Below are positions 50,770 to 60,657 of a stretch of 64,000 bases of DNA, one piece after another (the first letter of the stretch is position 1; each line of letters opens with the position of its first letter). Made by a program: the position numbers and the translations under genes. Location of the stretch: positions 124,001-188,000 of the forward strand of contig NZ_VUOB01000022.1 of assembly GCF_008386585.1 (NCBI RefSeq). Reading direction: 5' to 3'. The notes under the pieces are model-generated. The model saw only the letters and a program-made list of their open reading frames with translations, had not been told where the DNA came from and ran no database searches. Origin of the DNA: Solihabitans fulvus. GTDB lineage: Bacteria > Actinomycetota > Actinomycetes > Mycobacteriales > Pseudonocardiaceae.

Positions 50770-53339
50770 GCCTCGCCTTGCGCACACTGCGCGCCCGCAA
50801 GGGTGGTTTCGTCGGCGCGTTCGTCGCCCTGCTGTTCGCCTCGACGCTGGTCACCGCCTGCGGAATCATGCTGGAGTCCGGGCTCAGGGGCGGCACCCCG
50901 ACCGAGCGCTACGCCGGGACGGCCGTCATCGTCGCCGGCCAGCAGTCCTACCGGCCGGTGGTCACCCGCGCCCCCGACGACCACACCCCCGACCCGATGC
51001 CGGTCGGCCTGCCGGAGCGGGTCGGCGTGGACGCCGGGCTGGCCGCGAAGATCCGCCAGCTGCCCGGTGTCGCGCGCACCATCGCGGACGTGTCGTTCCC
51101 GGCCACCGCCGTGCGCGACGGGCAGCCGCTGCTCGGGCCGGGCGGCACGCCGTCGCTCGGGCACGGCTGGGACTCCGCCGCGCTGACCCCGTTCCGGCTT
51201 CGCGAGGGCCACGAGCCGAGCGGGGACGCCGAGGTCGTGCTCGACGCCGACCTGGCCGGGCGGGCTGGTGTGCAGGTCGGCGGCCAGGTGTCCGTCCTGG
51301 TCGGCGGCGAGCCGAAGTCCTTCCAGGTGGCCGGCATCGCCGAGCCGGTCGGGGTCGGGCTCGCCAAGCAGTCCGCGATGTTCTTCACCGGTGACCAGGC
51401 CGGCAAGTTGGCCGGCCAGCCCGGCAGGGCGGCCGCGATCGGCGTGCTCGCGGCGAACGGCGCGGACGTCGACGAGCTGCGCGACCGGGTCGCCGCCGTG
51501 GTCAAGGACAGTGGCGCGGTCGCGTTGGCCGGCGCCGACCGGGGCGCTGCCGAGTTCCTCGCCGCCGGCGAGGCCGAGATGATGCTGATCACGCTGTCCA
51601 CGTCGTTCGGCGGGATCGCGCTGATGGTGGCGATCCTGGTGGTGGCGAGCACGTTCGGGCTGTCCATCCAGCAGCGGTCCCGCGAGGTGGCGCTGCTGCG
51701 GGCGATCGGCACGACGCCGCGCCAGGTGCGGAAGATGATCGCGGGGGAGGCGCTGGCCATCGGCGCCGTCGCGTCCGTGCTTGGCTGCCTGCCGGGTGTG
51801 GCGCTGGCGCACTGGATGTTCGGGCAGTTCGCGCAGCGGGGCATCGTGCCGGACACCATGCCGATGCACGTCGGACCGCTGCCGTTCGCCGCCGCGCTGG
51901 TGGCCGGCGTGCTCACGGCGGTCGGCGCGACCTTCGCCGCCGGTGCGCGCGCGGCGCGGACCAAGCCGACCGAGGCGCTGGGCGAGGCCGCTCTCGAACG
52001 GCCGGGCATCGGCAGGGGTCGGCTGATCACCGGGCTGGTGTTCCTGTTCTCCAGCCTCACGATGATGTTGCTGCCGCTGGTGATCAAGGGCGACGCGGCA
52101 GCCGCCGCCGTCAGCGGGGTCGTGGTGTTCGCGATCACGGCGGTCGCCCTGCTCGGCCCGCTGATCAGCCGCCGCGCCGCGACGGTGCTCGGTGGCGTGA
52201 TCGCCAGGTCCGCAGGCGTGTCCGGCTACCTGGCCAGGGCCAACGCCCTGAACAACTCGCGGCGGCTCGCCTCGGCGATCACCCCGCTGGTGCTGGCCAT
52301 CGGCTTCGCCGGCACCGCGATCTTCGCGCAGACCACCATGCTCGCGGCTGGCGAGGCCGACGCGGTGGCCGGCAGCAGGGCCGACGCCGTGCTGGTGTCC
52401 TCGACCGGTGGCCTGCCGGAGGAGGCGGCGCGGGACGCGCACCGGGTCCCCGGGGTCGCCGCGACCACCTCGGTGGCGCGCACCAAGGTCGTCGCCGAGT
52501 ACACGATGATGGGCGAGGTGCAGGTGCGAGCCGTCGAGGCACAGGCGGTCGACCCGGCCGAGCTGGCCGAGACGGTGGACCTGAAGGTGCTCACCGGCGA
52601 CCTGAAACGGTTGCACGGCAACGAGATCGCGATGTCGGACCAGCTGGCGGGCTCGATGGGCGTCAAGCTCGGCGACACCGTCAAGATCAGGCTGGGCGAC
52701 GGCACGCCGGTCGAGGTGAAGGCGATCGCCACCTACGGCCGCAACCTCGGCTTCGGCGACGTGGTGATGGATCGCGTGCTGGTCGCTGGCCACACCACGA
52801 CCGGGCTGGCCACGGAGGTGTTGGTGCGCAACGCTCCTGGTGCGAACACCGCCGCCGGGCTCGCCGCGCTGGCGCAGCGGTATCCGGGGCTGACGGTCGT
52901 CGACCAGGCGACCGTGCACGCCCAGCACGCCGACCAGCAGCGGATCGCGGTGTGGGTGAACCTGATCCTGGCCGGGCTGATCGTCGCCTACACCGGCATC
53001 GCGGTGGTCAACACGCTGGTGATGGCGACGTCCGCGCGGGTCCGCGAGTTCGCCCTGCTGCGGCTGATCGGCGCGACCAGGCGGCAGGTGCTGCGGATGT
53101 CGCGGTGGGAGGGGTTGCTGGTGGTGGTGACGTCGGTGGTGCTCGGCACGGCCGTCGCGGCCGCGACCCTGGTGCCGTTCAGCTACGCCATGAGCGGTTC
53201 GCCGTGGCCGACCGTGCCGCCGGCGACCTACCTGGCCATCATCGGGTTCACCGCGCTGCTGGGGATGATCGGCACGATCCTGCCGACGCGGCTGGCCCTG
53301 CGCAGCCGCCCGGCCGACGCGATCGGCATGCGCGAGTAG
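50763..53339 (+). CDS. FtsX/MacB-type ABC transporter permease
   Basis: An 858-residue permease with two FtsX domains. Helices at the N-terminus (residues about 15-35), then a large extracellular domain (about 60-260), three helices (about 270-390 with IQQRSREVALLRAIGTTPRQVRKMI), a second helix group (about 415-480), a second extracellular domain (about 525-710) and three final helices with VREFALLRLIGATRRQVLRM. The repeated ALLRxIG coupling motif is diagnostic. GTG 50763 overlaps the ATPase gene. The absence of an adjacent response regulator leaves its control unclear. Confidence 0.95.
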   Translation: MLSLALRTLRARKGGFVGAFVALLFASTLVTACGIMLESGLRGGTPTERYAGTAVIVAGQQSYRPVVTRAPDDHTPDPMPVGLPERVGVDAGLAAKIRQLPGVARTIADVSFPATAVRDGQPLLGPGGTPSLGHGWDSAALTPFRLREGHEPSGDAEVVLDADLAGRAGVQVGGQVSVLVGGEPKSFQVAGIAEPVGVGLAKQSAMFFTGDQAGKLAGQPGRAAAIGVLAANGADVDELRDRVAAVVKDSGAVALAGADRGAAEFLAAGEAEMMLITLSTSFGGIALMVAILVVASTFGLSIQQRSREVALLRAIGTTPRQVRKMIAGEALAIGAVASVLGCLPGVALAHWMFGQFAQRGIVPDTMPMHVGPLPFAAALVAGVLTAVGATFAAGARAARTKPTEALGEAALERPGIGRGRLITGLVFLFSSLTMMLLPLVIKGDAAAAAVSGVVVFAITAVALLGPLISRRAATVLGGVIARSAGVSGYLARANALNNSRRLASAITPLVLAIGFAGTAIFAQTTMLAAGEADAVAGSRADAVLVSSTGGLPEEAARDAHRVPGVAATTSVARTKVVAEYTMMGEVQVRAVEAQAVDPAELAETVDLKVLTGDLKRLHGNEIAMSDQLAGSMGVKLGDTVKIRLGDGTPVEVKAIATYGRNLGFGDVVMDRVLVAGHTTTGLATEVLVRNAPGANTAAGLAALAQRYPGLTVVDQATVHAQHADQQRIAVWVNLILAGLIVAYTGIAVVNTLVMATSARVREFALLRLIGATRRQVLRMSRWEGLLVVVTSVVLGTAVAAATLVPFSYAMSGSPWPTVPPATYLAIIGFTALLGMIGTILPTRLALRSRPADAIGMRE

Positions 53340-53363
53340 CACCGTCGGTCAAATTCGGGAGCC

Positions 53364-53404
53364 AACGCGGCGTTGGGGCGATAGATTCGCCCCAACGCCG
53401 CGTT
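53364..53404 (+). terminator. Terminator of the ABC exporter operon
   Basis: A perfect 18-bp stem (53364-53381 with 53387-53404) and loop TAGAT, 24 bases after the permease stop. Confidence 0.92.
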
Positions 53405-53593
53405 CGTCCGTTAAAAGCAGTGTGGGTGTCGTGCGCCCTGCGTCCGGCATGCGCGGTTGGTAGTCGCCCGGGGACTGTCCGTGCTGCGAGCGGGGTCACA
53501 CGGTATTTCAGTTGCTAAGAGACCTTGGCTAAGTTCATGCTTGCATCGAACAACTACTTGGATGCCACAAGCAACGGAGCGGTCGGAGCAGTC

Positions 53594-54115
53594 ATGGCGA
53601 GCATGGAGAGTGCCCCGGAGCCCACCGGGGACGCGGACCTCGCGGTGGTCAACGGGATCGCCATGACGATGATCCGGGTCAGCAGGCTCCAGGCGTCCGT
53701 CGCCGCCCACCTGAGCAAGGCCGGCATCGACAAGGCGGCCTACGTGCTGCTCGCGACGCTGGCGGCGAACGGGCCGAGCAGGTCGAGCGCGCTCGCCGAG
53801 GCGGTCTACTCCGACCCGTCCACGGTCAGTCGCCAGGTGGCCCAGCTCGTCAAGGACGGGTTGGTCGAACGCCGCGCGGACCCCGAGGACGGCAGGGCCA
53901 GCGTGCTCGCCGCCACGGAGGCGGGTTGCGCGTTCCTCGACAGCAGCAGGGAACGGCGAAACGCGGCACTCGCGCGGATGTTCGGCGACTGGTCGCCCGA
54001 GGACCTGGGGACCTTCGCGGCGGCCTACGAGCGCTTTGCGGACGCCTACGAGCGTTCGCTCCAGAAGTTCATCACCGAGTGCGGACTGGGGTCGCACTCC
54101 GGAGGGGAGAAGTAA
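53594..54115 (+). CDS. MarR-family regulator
   Basis: A 173-residue winged-helix regulator: dimer helices at both ends and DNA-binding LLATLAANGPSRSSALAEAVYSDPSTVSRQVAQLVKDGLVERRADPEDGRASVLAATEAG. ATG 53594 is preceded by GGAG at 7 bases; ATG 53537 is an alternative that would add 19 residues. The region 53508-53556 holds two TGCTAAG/GGCTAAG copies and TGCTTGCATCGAACAACTA, a probable self-operator. The stop and the ATG of the efflux gene share one base (TAATG), so it is the local repressor of that pump. Confidence 0.92.
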   Translation: MASMESAPEPTGDADLAVVNGIAMTMIRVSRLQASVAAHLSKAGIDKAAYVLLATLAANGPSRSSALAEAVYSDPSTVSRQVAQLVKDGLVERRADPEDGRASVLAATEAGCAFLDSSRERRNAALARMFGDWSPEDLGTFAAAYERFADAYERSLQKFITECGLGSHSGGEK

Positions 54116-55794
54116 TGTCAGAAACGGTTGCGCGGTCGGACACCGCGCCCCCGTCTGGTGGGGCCCTTGGTCTGACGCATCGTCAGATCCTGACCATTCT
54201 GTCCGGACTGCTGCTCGGCATGTTCCTCGCGGCGCTCGACCAGATGATCGTCGGCTCGGCGATGAAGACCATCGCCGACCAGCTGCACGGCCAGACGCTT
54301 CAGGCGTGGGCGACCACGGCGTACCTGATCACCTCGACGATCTCGACGCCGCTGTACGGCAAGCTGTCCGACATCTACGGCCGCAAGCCGATGTACCTGA
54401 CCGCCATCACGTTCTTCCTGGCGGGTTCGCTGCTGTCGGGCATCTCGGGCTCGATGTACGAGCTGGCCGCGTTCCGCGGGCTACAGGGCCTTGGCGCCGG
54501 TGGTCTGATGTCGCTGGCGTTCGCGATCATGGCCGACGTCATCCCGCCGAGGGACCGCAGCAAGTACCAGGGCTATTTCATGGCGGTGTTCGGCATCTCC
54601 AGCGTGGCCGGCCCGGTCGTCGGCGGCTTCTTCGCCGGGCTCGACAGCTTCGCGGGCATCACCGGCTGGCGCTGGGTGTTCCTGGTGAACGTGCCGATCG
54701 CGCTCGTCGCGCTGCTGGTGGTCACCAAGGTGCTCAACATCCCGCACAAGCGGGTCAACCACCGCGTCGACTACTGGGGCGCCGCGATGCTCATCGTCGG
54801 CCTGGTGCCGCTGCTGATCGTCGCCGAGCAGGGTCGCGAGTGGGGCTGGGACGCCGGCCGCTCGATCGCCATGTACGTGATCGGCGTGCTGGGGTTGATC
54901 GCCTTCGTCTTCGTCGAGTTCAGGATGAAGGACGAGGCGCTGCTGCCGATGCGGCTGTTCCGCAACTCGGTGTTCAGCGTCAGCAACGCGATCAGCTTCG
55001 TCGTGGGTGTCGGCATGTTCGGCGGCATGGTCGCCCTGCCGCTGTACCTCCAGATCGTCAAGGGCGCCACGCCGACCGCGTCGGGCCTGATGCTGCTGCC
55101 GCTGATGGGCGGCATCATCGTGGCCTCGGGCACCAGCGGCGCGCTGACCTCGAAGACCGGCAGGTACAAGATCTTCCCGATCATCGGCGTTGCGGCGATG
55201 GCCACCGGCCTGTTCCTGTTCGGGCAGATCGGCACCGACACCCCGCTGTGGCACACCATGCTGATCATGGGCCTGTTCGGCGCCGGCATGGGCCTGTGCA
55301 TGCAGACCCTGGTGCTGGCGATCCAGAACGGTGTCGAGCCGAGAGACATCGGCGTGGCGACCTCCTCGTCGACGTTCTTCCGGCAGATCGGTGGCACCGC
55401 CGGTGCCGCGGTCTTCCTGTCGATCCTGTTCAGCACGGTCGGCGACAAGATCAAGGACGGGGTCGCGAAGGTGGCCCCGACCAAGGACTTCCAGCTCGCG
55501 TTGCAGGACCCGGCCAACCACGTCTTCGCGGAGAAGTTCGCCGCGATGCAGAAGGGCGGCGGCGACCTGAACGACACCTCGTTCCTCAACGGCGCCAACC
55601 CGACGCTGGCCAGGCCGTTCTGGGACGGCTTCTCCAGCTCGATCGACACGGTGTTCGTGGTCGGCGGGTTCGTGACGCTGGCGGCCTTCGTGCTGGTCTG
55701 GTTCCTCAAGGAGAAGCCGCTGTCGACCAAGTCCGGTCTTCAGCTCCAGGCCGAGGAAGCCGCCGAGGCCCCGGTGATCGTGCCGGCGCACTAG
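54115..55794 (+). CDS. DHA2-family MFS multidrug efflux transporter (EmrB/QacA type)
   Basis: A 559-residue drug:proton antiporter with 14 helices. Motif A GKLSDIYGRKPMYL, DHA2 start ILSGLLLGMFLAALDQMIVGSAMKTIADQL and the motif-C-like stretch AVFGISSVAGPVVGG are present. Strong ribosome site GGAGGGGAG before ATG 54115. Co-transcribed with the MarR repressor; expected to export an antibiotic or xenobiotic that also binds MarR. Confidence 0.95.
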   Translation: MSETVARSDTAPPSGGALGLTHRQILTILSGLLLGMFLAALDQMIVGSAMKTIADQLHGQTLQAWATTAYLITSTISTPLYGKLSDIYGRKPMYLTAITFFLAGSLLSGISGSMYELAAFRGLQGLGAGGLMSLAFAIMADVIPPRDRSKYQGYFMAVFGISSVAGPVVGGFFAGLDSFAGITGWRWVFLVNVPIALVALLVVTKVLNIPHKRVNHRVDYWGAAMLIVGLVPLLIVAEQGREWGWDAGRSIAMYVIGVLGLIAFVFVEFRMKDEALLPMRLFRNSVFSVSNAISFVVGVGMFGGMVALPLYLQIVKGATPTASGLMLLPLMGGIIVASGTSGALTSKTGRYKIFPIIGVAAMATGLFLFGQIGTDTPLWHTMLIMGLFGAGMGLCMQTLVLAIQNGVEPRDIGVATSSSTFFRQIGGTAGAAVFLSILFSTVGDKIKDGVAKVAPTKDFQLALQDPANHVFAEKFAAMQKGGGDLNDTSFLNGANPTLARPFWDGFSSSIDTVFVVGGFVTLAAFVLVWFLKEKPLSTKSGLQLQAEEAAEAPVIVPAH

Positions 55795-55811
55795 GCACCT
55801 GACGCCCGTAC

Positions 55812-55850
55812 GACGGAGGCCCCGCACCAACCCGGTGCGGGGCCTCCGTC
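55812..55850. terminator. Terminator between the efflux gene and ppa
   Basis: A perfect 17-bp stem (55812-55828 with 55834-55850) and a 5-nt loop. It serves the rightward efflux operon and could also act on leftward ppa. Confidence 0.9.
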
Positions 55851-55905
55851 GCGTCTGTCGGGTCAGTCCGGCCGGGACACGCCCGACCGGATCCGACCGC
55901 GAAGC

Positions 55906-56406
55906 TCAGTGCTCGCCGTTCGCCTCGGCGTCCTTCAACCGCTGGTAGGAGCGGACGACCTCGGCCTCGGCCTCGACGCGTCCGACCCAGCTGGCGCCCT
56001 CGACGCTCTTGCCCGGCTCAAGGTCCTTGTACACCTCGAAGAAGTGCTGGATCTCCAGCCGGTAGAACTCGTTGAGGTGGTGGATGTCGCGCAGGTGCTC
56101 CGACCTGGGGTCGTCCGCCGGCACGCAGAGCAGCTTGTCGTCGCCGCCCTTTTCGTCGGTCATCCGGAACATGCCGATCGTCCTCGACCGGATCAGGCAG
56201 CCGGGGAAAGTCGGTTCCTGGAGCAGCACGAGGGCGTCCAGCGGGTCGCCGTCTTCGCCCAGGGTGTTGTCGACGAACCCGTAGTCCGCCGGGTACTGAG
56301 TGGCCGTGAACAGGGTGCGGTCCAGCCGGATGCGCCCCGTCTTGTGGTCCATCTCGTACTTGTTGCGCACACCCTTGGGGATCTCGATGGTGACGTCGAA
56401 CTCCAC
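55906..56406 (-). CDS. ppa: Soluble inorganic pyrophosphatase, family I
   Basis: A 166-residue enzyme that hydrolyses cytoplasmic PPi. Metal-binding signature [10 protein letters not shown] and the N-terminal [26 protein letters not shown] are intact; length is typical. GTG 56406 is preceded by GAGGA. Its co-existence with HppA (23.6 kb) means PPi is either wasted or used for proton pumping. Divergent from dacB, as Rv3628 is beside Rv3627c. Confidence 0.97.
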   Translation of the reverse strand: MEFDVTIEIPKGVRNKYEMDHKTGRIRLDRTLFTATQYPADYGFVDNTLGEDGDPLDALVLLQEPTFPGCLIRSRTIGMFRMTDEKGGDDKLLCVPADDPRSEHLRDIHHLNEFYRLEIQHFFEVYKDLEPGKSVEGASWVGRVEAEAEVVRSYQRLKDAEANGEH

Positions 56407-56579
56407 GCGTTCCTCGCTCGTGTTGCCTCAGGTGCGGCCGGTCACGAGCGGCCGCAGTGCCATCCTTCGTTACGCCACTAGTGTGGACCAAGACGTCCGA
56501 TCGGTCCGCATCGAAGCAGCGGTCCGACGGTGTGACCTTGCTCGTGTCAGCGACACGGCCTGCCCCTCGGGAGGACTGC

Positions 56580-58580
56580 GTGCCCGGACCCGGACGGCCC
56601 ACTCCAGGTCAGCCAGGAGAGCCTGCGGACCCGCGCCAGCAGGCTCCCGCGGACTTCGAATGGCCCACCGTCGACGACGACTTCGACGAGCCTGCTGTCG
56701 AGGAGGTCCGGCAGTCCGGATCCGGCTACGTGGATCCGCCAACGGTGCAGGTCCAGCGCCTGAACCAGGGTCCTCGGCCGCCGCAGGGGCCGCCCGGTCA
56801 GCAGGGCGGACCGGGCGCCTCCCGGCCCCGCGACGCGGCCCAACAGGCGCCCGTCGACCCGCCGACCCGGCCCGTCCAGCGCCCCCAGCAACAGCCCGAC
56901 CCGGCACGCCAACAGCGGCCTGCGGTGGAGTCGCCGACGACACAGTTCGCCCGGCCGCTGCCGCCCCAGGAACGGCCCCAGCCGCCGCGGGAAACTGTGG
57001 GACAGGACACGTACGGACAGGGCGGCCAGCGCCCCGAACCGCTGCGTGCCGAGCAGCAACGCCCCGAACCGCTGCGCGCCGAGCCCCGCCGGATCGAGCC
57101 GCCGTCGAGCGAGCCGCCGCCGTCGCTGCCGGTCGAGCCGGAGCCCGCCGAGCACGAGAACGACGCGCCCGAGGTCACCCGGAAGGGTGGTCGTGGCCGC
57201 CGCAAGATGCTGATCATCGCCGGAGCCCTGATCCTGGTGATCGCCCTCGGCGTCGGTGTGGTCGTCGGGGGCGACAAACTTGGGCTGTTCGGCACGAAGG
57301 CGGCGGCCATCCAGCCGCCGCCCTCGCCGACCGCCGTCGTGCCGGCGCTGCGCCCGGTGGGCGCCGGGTCGCCCGCGCCGACCCCGCAGGCGCTGGCCGC
57401 CGTGCTCGACCCGCTCGCCGCGGCGGCGCAGTTGGGCACCCTCGGCGGCGCGGTGGTCGACCCGGCGACGGGCACCACGCTGTGGAAGAAGGGCGACACC
57501 GCCCTGCTCACGCCCGCCTCCAGCGCCAAGCTGCTCACGGCCGCCGCCGCGCTGCTCAGCCTGAACCACGCCGACCAGCTCAGCACCAAGGTTGTGGCCG
57601 GGACGGAGCCGGGCACGGTCGTGCTCATCGGCGGCGGCGACCCGACGCTGGACTCGACGCCGGCCGGCAAGGAGAACAGGTACCCGGGCTCGGCCAAGCT
57701 GGCCGACCTCGTCAACCAGGTCAAACAGAGCGCAGGCGGGACGATCAGCAAGGTCGTCTACGACATCAGCCGCTACCCGGGCCCCGACTTCGCCAACGGC
57801 TGGGACGCGACCGACATCGCGGGCGGCTCGATCACCCACCTCGAACCCCTGATGATCGACGGCGGCCGGGTCGACCCGACCGAGGACAAGCCGCGCGTCG
57901 CCAACGCGGCGCAGACCGCGGCCGACGCGTTCGCGCGAGGGCTCGGCGTGTCCGCCCCGGCAGTCAAGGGCGCCGCGCCGCAGGGCACCAAGGTGCTCGG
58001 CGAGGTCCGCTCGGCACCGGTCGAACAGCTCGTCGCCAACCTGCTCCAGATCTCCGACAACGTGCTCGCCGAGGCGATGGCCCGCGAGGTCGCCAGGGTG
58101 AACGGCGCGGACCAGTCCTTCACCGGCGCGGCCAAGGCCGTTCGGGACGTGTTGACCAAGAACGGCTTCGACCTGTCCGGCGTGGTGCTCAACGACGGCA
58201 GCGGACTGTCCCTCGGCGACAAGGTGCCGGCCAAGCTGTTCGCGGACATCGTCACGGCGGCGGCCAAGCCGGACACGGCCGGCGACGAGAAGACTGCGAA
58301 GCTGCGGCCCCTGCTGGCCGGGCTGCCGGTCGCCGGCGGCAGCGGCACCCTGTCCGGGCGCTACGTCAGCGGGCAGACCGCCGTCGGCAGGGGCTGGCTG
58401 CGCGCCAAGACCGGCACGCTCAGCAACGTCAACTCGTTGGCGGGCCTGGTGGTGGACAACGAGGGCAGGCTGCTGGTGTTCGCGTTCATGTCGAACGTGG
58501 CGCAGGAGCCCGACCTCGGCGCGGCGCGGCCGTATCTGGACACGCTGGCCGCCGCGCTGCGCAACTGCGGCTGTCACTAG
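56580..58580 (+). CDS. dacB: D-alanyl-D-alanine carboxypeptidase/endopeptidase, PBP4 type (S13)
   Basis: A 666-residue low-molecular-mass penicillin-binding protein. Residues 1-200 are a Pro/Gln/Glu/Arg-rich, disordered cytoplasmic region with a duplicated RPEPLRAE; one membrane helix follows (MLIIAGALILVIALGVGVVVGG, about 210-231), then the S13 domain with SxxK Ser314-Lys317 (ASSAKLLTAAAALL), SDN in ISDNVLAEAM, and KTG in RAKTGTLSNVNSL. GTG 56580 has GGGAGGA 6 bases upstream. The long proline-rich head is unusual against E. coli DacB and may dock to divisome or elongation proteins. Confidence 0.95.
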   Translation: MPGPGRPTPGQPGEPADPRQQAPADFEWPTVDDDFDEPAVEEVRQSGSGYVDPPTVQVQRLNQGPRPPQGPPGQQGGPGASRPRDAAQQAPVDPPTRPVQRPQQQPDPARQQRPAVESPTTQFARPLPPQERPQPPRETVGQDTYGQGGQRPEPLRAEQQRPEPLRAEPRRIEPPSSEPPPSLPVEPEPAEHENDAPEVTRKGGRGRRKMLIIAGALILVIALGVGVVVGGDKLGLFGTKAAAIQPPPSPTAVVPALRPVGAGSPAPTPQALAAVLDPLAAAAQLGTLGGAVVDPATGTTLWKKGDTALLTPASSAKLLTAAAALLSLNHADQLSTKVVAGTEPGTVVLIGGGDPTLDSTPAGKENRYPGSAKLADLVNQVKQSAGGTISKVVYDISRYPGPDFANGWDATDIAGGSITHLEPLMIDGGRVDPTEDKPRVANAAQTAADAFARGLGVSAPAVKGAAPQGTKVLGEVRSAPVEQLVANLLQISDNVLAEAMAREVARVNGADQSFTGAAKAVRDVLTKNGFDLSGVVLNDGSGLSLGDKVPAKLFADIVTAAAKPDTAGDEKTAKLRPLLAGLPVAGGSGTLSGRYVSGQTAVGRGWLRAKTGTLSNVNSLAGLVVDNEGRLLVFAFMSNVAQEPDLGAARPYLDTLAAALRNCGCH

Positions 58581-58633
58581 CTCGCAAAACGGGCTTGAGT
58601 CTGCCGCCGCTGGAAGGTTTAGCGTCCGTTGCC

Positions 58634-59515
58634 ATGACGATCACGGTCCTGGACACCTACCCGGCCATGCTGGAGATCCTGCGCGCGCCGCGCGCCGACC
58701 GGCCCGCGCTCCTGACGGCCATGCTGACACCCGCCGCGGGCATGTACCGGTACTTCCCCGGCGAGGTCGACCTCGTCGCGATGCACCGGATGGGCTCTGG
58801 CTTCCCGCTCGACCGCGACGAGGAGCGGTGCCTCGACGCGCTGGAGGCGTTGCGCGCGGCCGACGCCTGGGGCCGGATCGGGCGCGCGCTCGACGACGCG
58901 CTGGCCGTGCAGCTCGCGGCGACGCCCAGCATCACCGCGCCGGATATCACCGTGCTCATCGTCCTCGGCGACCCCGGCGACGCGCACTTCATGGGCCCGA
59001 CGCTCGGCATGACGGCGAACGGCAGCGTGTCCGGGTACCTGTTCCTGAACTTCTGGCCCTACCAGGAGAACCTGGCCCGGCTGGAGGCGTCGGCCGTCCA
59101 CGAGCTGAACCACAACCTCCGCTACGGCCCCGGCGCGGTCGTGTGGAACCCGGCGACGGTCACGGTTGGCGAGCAGGTGGTGTCCGAGGGGCTGGCCGAC
59201 GCGTTCGCCCGGCAGCTGTACGGCGACGAGCTGGGACACACCCGCATCGGCGTGCCGCACCTGCACGACGACGCGGTGTTCGAGAAGGTCGTCTCCGGCC
59301 TTGGCGTGACCGGCATGCAGAACTTCGCGGCGTGGGTGCACGGCGACGCGACCGCGGCCCGGTTCGGCGCGACCCCGGTTGGCCTGCCGACCGGCGCCGG
59401 CTACGCCGTCGGCAACCGGCTCGTCGACGCCTACCTGGCCGCGACGGGCCGCACCGCGGCGCAGGCGCTGCTGGTGGACAGCCGAGAGGTGATCGACACC
59501 GCCCTGGCCCGGTAG
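58634..59515 (+). CDS. DUF2268-type putative zinc protease
   Basis: A 293-residue cytoplasmic protein of the DUF2268 family (predicted Zn-dependent protease). The motif HELNHNLRYG supplies the HExxH zinc site and SEGLADAFA the downstream Glu. Typical start TVLDTYPAMLEIL. The substrate and role are unknown. It lies 53 bp after dacB on the same strand and 71 bp before a second HExxH protein. This gene is not in the mycobacterial version of the block. Confidence 0.85.
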   Translation: MTITVLDTYPAMLEILRAPRADRPALLTAMLTPAAGMYRYFPGEVDLVAMHRMGSGFPLDRDEERCLDALEALRAADAWGRIGRALDDALAVQLAATPSITAPDITVLIVLGDPGDAHFMGPTLGMTANGSVSGYLFLNFWPYQENLARLEASAVHELNHNLRYGPGAVVWNPATVTVGEQVVSEGLADAFARQLYGDELGHTRIGVPHLHDDAVFEKVVSGLGVTGMQNFAAWVHGDATAARFGATPVGLPTGAGYAVGNRLVDAYLAATGRTAAQALLVDSREVIDTALAR

Positions 59516-59586
59516 GTCGCTCCGTTCCGGTCACGGGCGCACGTCCTGCCCGCGATTTCCGGCAAACCTCGGGTAGCGTCGGTGGG

Positions 59587-60657
59587 GTGAACGCCGCGAC
59601 GGCAGCACGGACGGTGGAGGGGCAGGCGCCCGTCGACTGGGAGCTGGCCGCGTCCACCGCGGCGAGGTTGGTTCGGCCGGGTCCGGTGGTGCCGCGCGCT
59701 GAGGCGGATCTCGCGGTCCGCAGGCTGCGGGACCTCACCGTCATCGCCGAGGGCCACGTCCGCGACCTGACCGGGCTGGGTGCCGGCCTGCCGCTGCACC
59801 CCGGCGAGGTCGTCGACCGGCAGGGCTGGGTGCGCGCCGCCGTGCACGGCCTCGCCGCGCTCACCGACGGCGCGCTGCCCCGACCCGCCTCTGGCCCGCT
59901 CGGCGGCGTGCTCGCCGGCACGGCCGGGGTGCAGGCCGGCGTGGTGCTGGCCTTCCTGAGTTCGCGGGTGCTCGGCCAGTACGACCCGTTCGGCGACGCC
60001 GGCACGGGACGGCTGTTGTTGGTGGCGCCCAACGTCGTCGGCGCGCAGCGCGTGATGGACGTGCCGGCCGAGGACTTCTGCCTGTGGGTGTGCCTGCATG
60101 AGTGCACGCACCGCCTCCAGTTCACCGCGGTGCCGTGGCTGCGGGACTACTTCGCCGGCCAGGTCGCCGAGCTGCTGTCCACAATGGACGCCGGCGCGAG
60201 CGGTTCGGTCAGCAGGCTGCCCGAGGTGCTGCGGGCCGCGCGGCAGCGGGTGCGCGACTCCGAGGGGTCCGGGCCCGTCGCGCTCGTCGAGCTGTTGCAG
60301 TCGCCGGAACAGCGCGTGCTGCTTGACCGGCTGGTCGCGCTGTCCACGCTGCTGGAGGGCCACGCGGACCACGTGATGGACGCGGTCGGTCCCGCCGTCG
60401 TCCCGTCGGTGGCCACCATCAGGAACCGGTTCACCGCGCGCCGCAAGGGCGGCGGGCTGCTCGACCGCGTGCTGCGCACCGTGCTCGGCGTCGAGGCCAA
60501 GGTCCGCCAGTACGCGGAGGGCTCGGCGTTCACCGGGCACGTCGTCGGCGCCGTCGGCATGTCCGGGTTCAACGCCGTCTGGGATGCCCCCGAGACGCTG
60601 CCGACCCGCGCGGAGATCAGCGACCCGGACGCCTGGCTGCGCCGCGTCCACCCGTGA
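59587..60657 (+). CDS. Zinc-dependent metalloprotease-like protein, DUF2342
   Basis: A 356-residue protein of the actinobacterial DUF2342/coenzyme F420 biosynthesis-associated family (Rv3626c). It carries HECTH (zinc-binding HExxH) at about 172-176 followed by LLEGHADHVMDAVG, the expected third-ligand region. N-terminal helices (DWELAASTAARLVRPGP) are conserved. No signal peptide, so cytoplasmic. The real biochemical role is not settled. GTG 59587; it overlaps tilS by 4 bases. Confidence 0.92.
   Translation: MNAATAARTVEGQAPVDWELAASTAARLVRPGPVVPRAEADLAVRRLRDLTVIAEGHVRDLTGLGAGLPLHPGEVVDRQGWVRAAVHGLAALTDGALPRPASGPLGGVLAGTAGVQAGVVLAFLSSRVLGQYDPFGDAGTGRLLLVAPNVVGAQRVMDVPAEDFCLWVCLHECTHRLQFTAVPWLRDYFAGQVAELLSTMDAGASGSVSRLPEVLRAARQRVRDSEGSGPVALVELLQSPEQRVLLDRLVALSTLLEGHADHVMDAVGPAVVPSVATIRNRFTARRKGGGLLDRVLRTVLGVEAKVRQYAEGSAFTGHVVGAVGMSGFNAVWDAPETLPTRAEISDPDAWLRRVHP

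Noticed and set aside
50643..53342. Minus-strand open frame of about 900 codons opposite the FtsX permease
   Set aside because: Shadow frame; the plus-strand frame has clear FtsX motifs and coupling to the ATPase.
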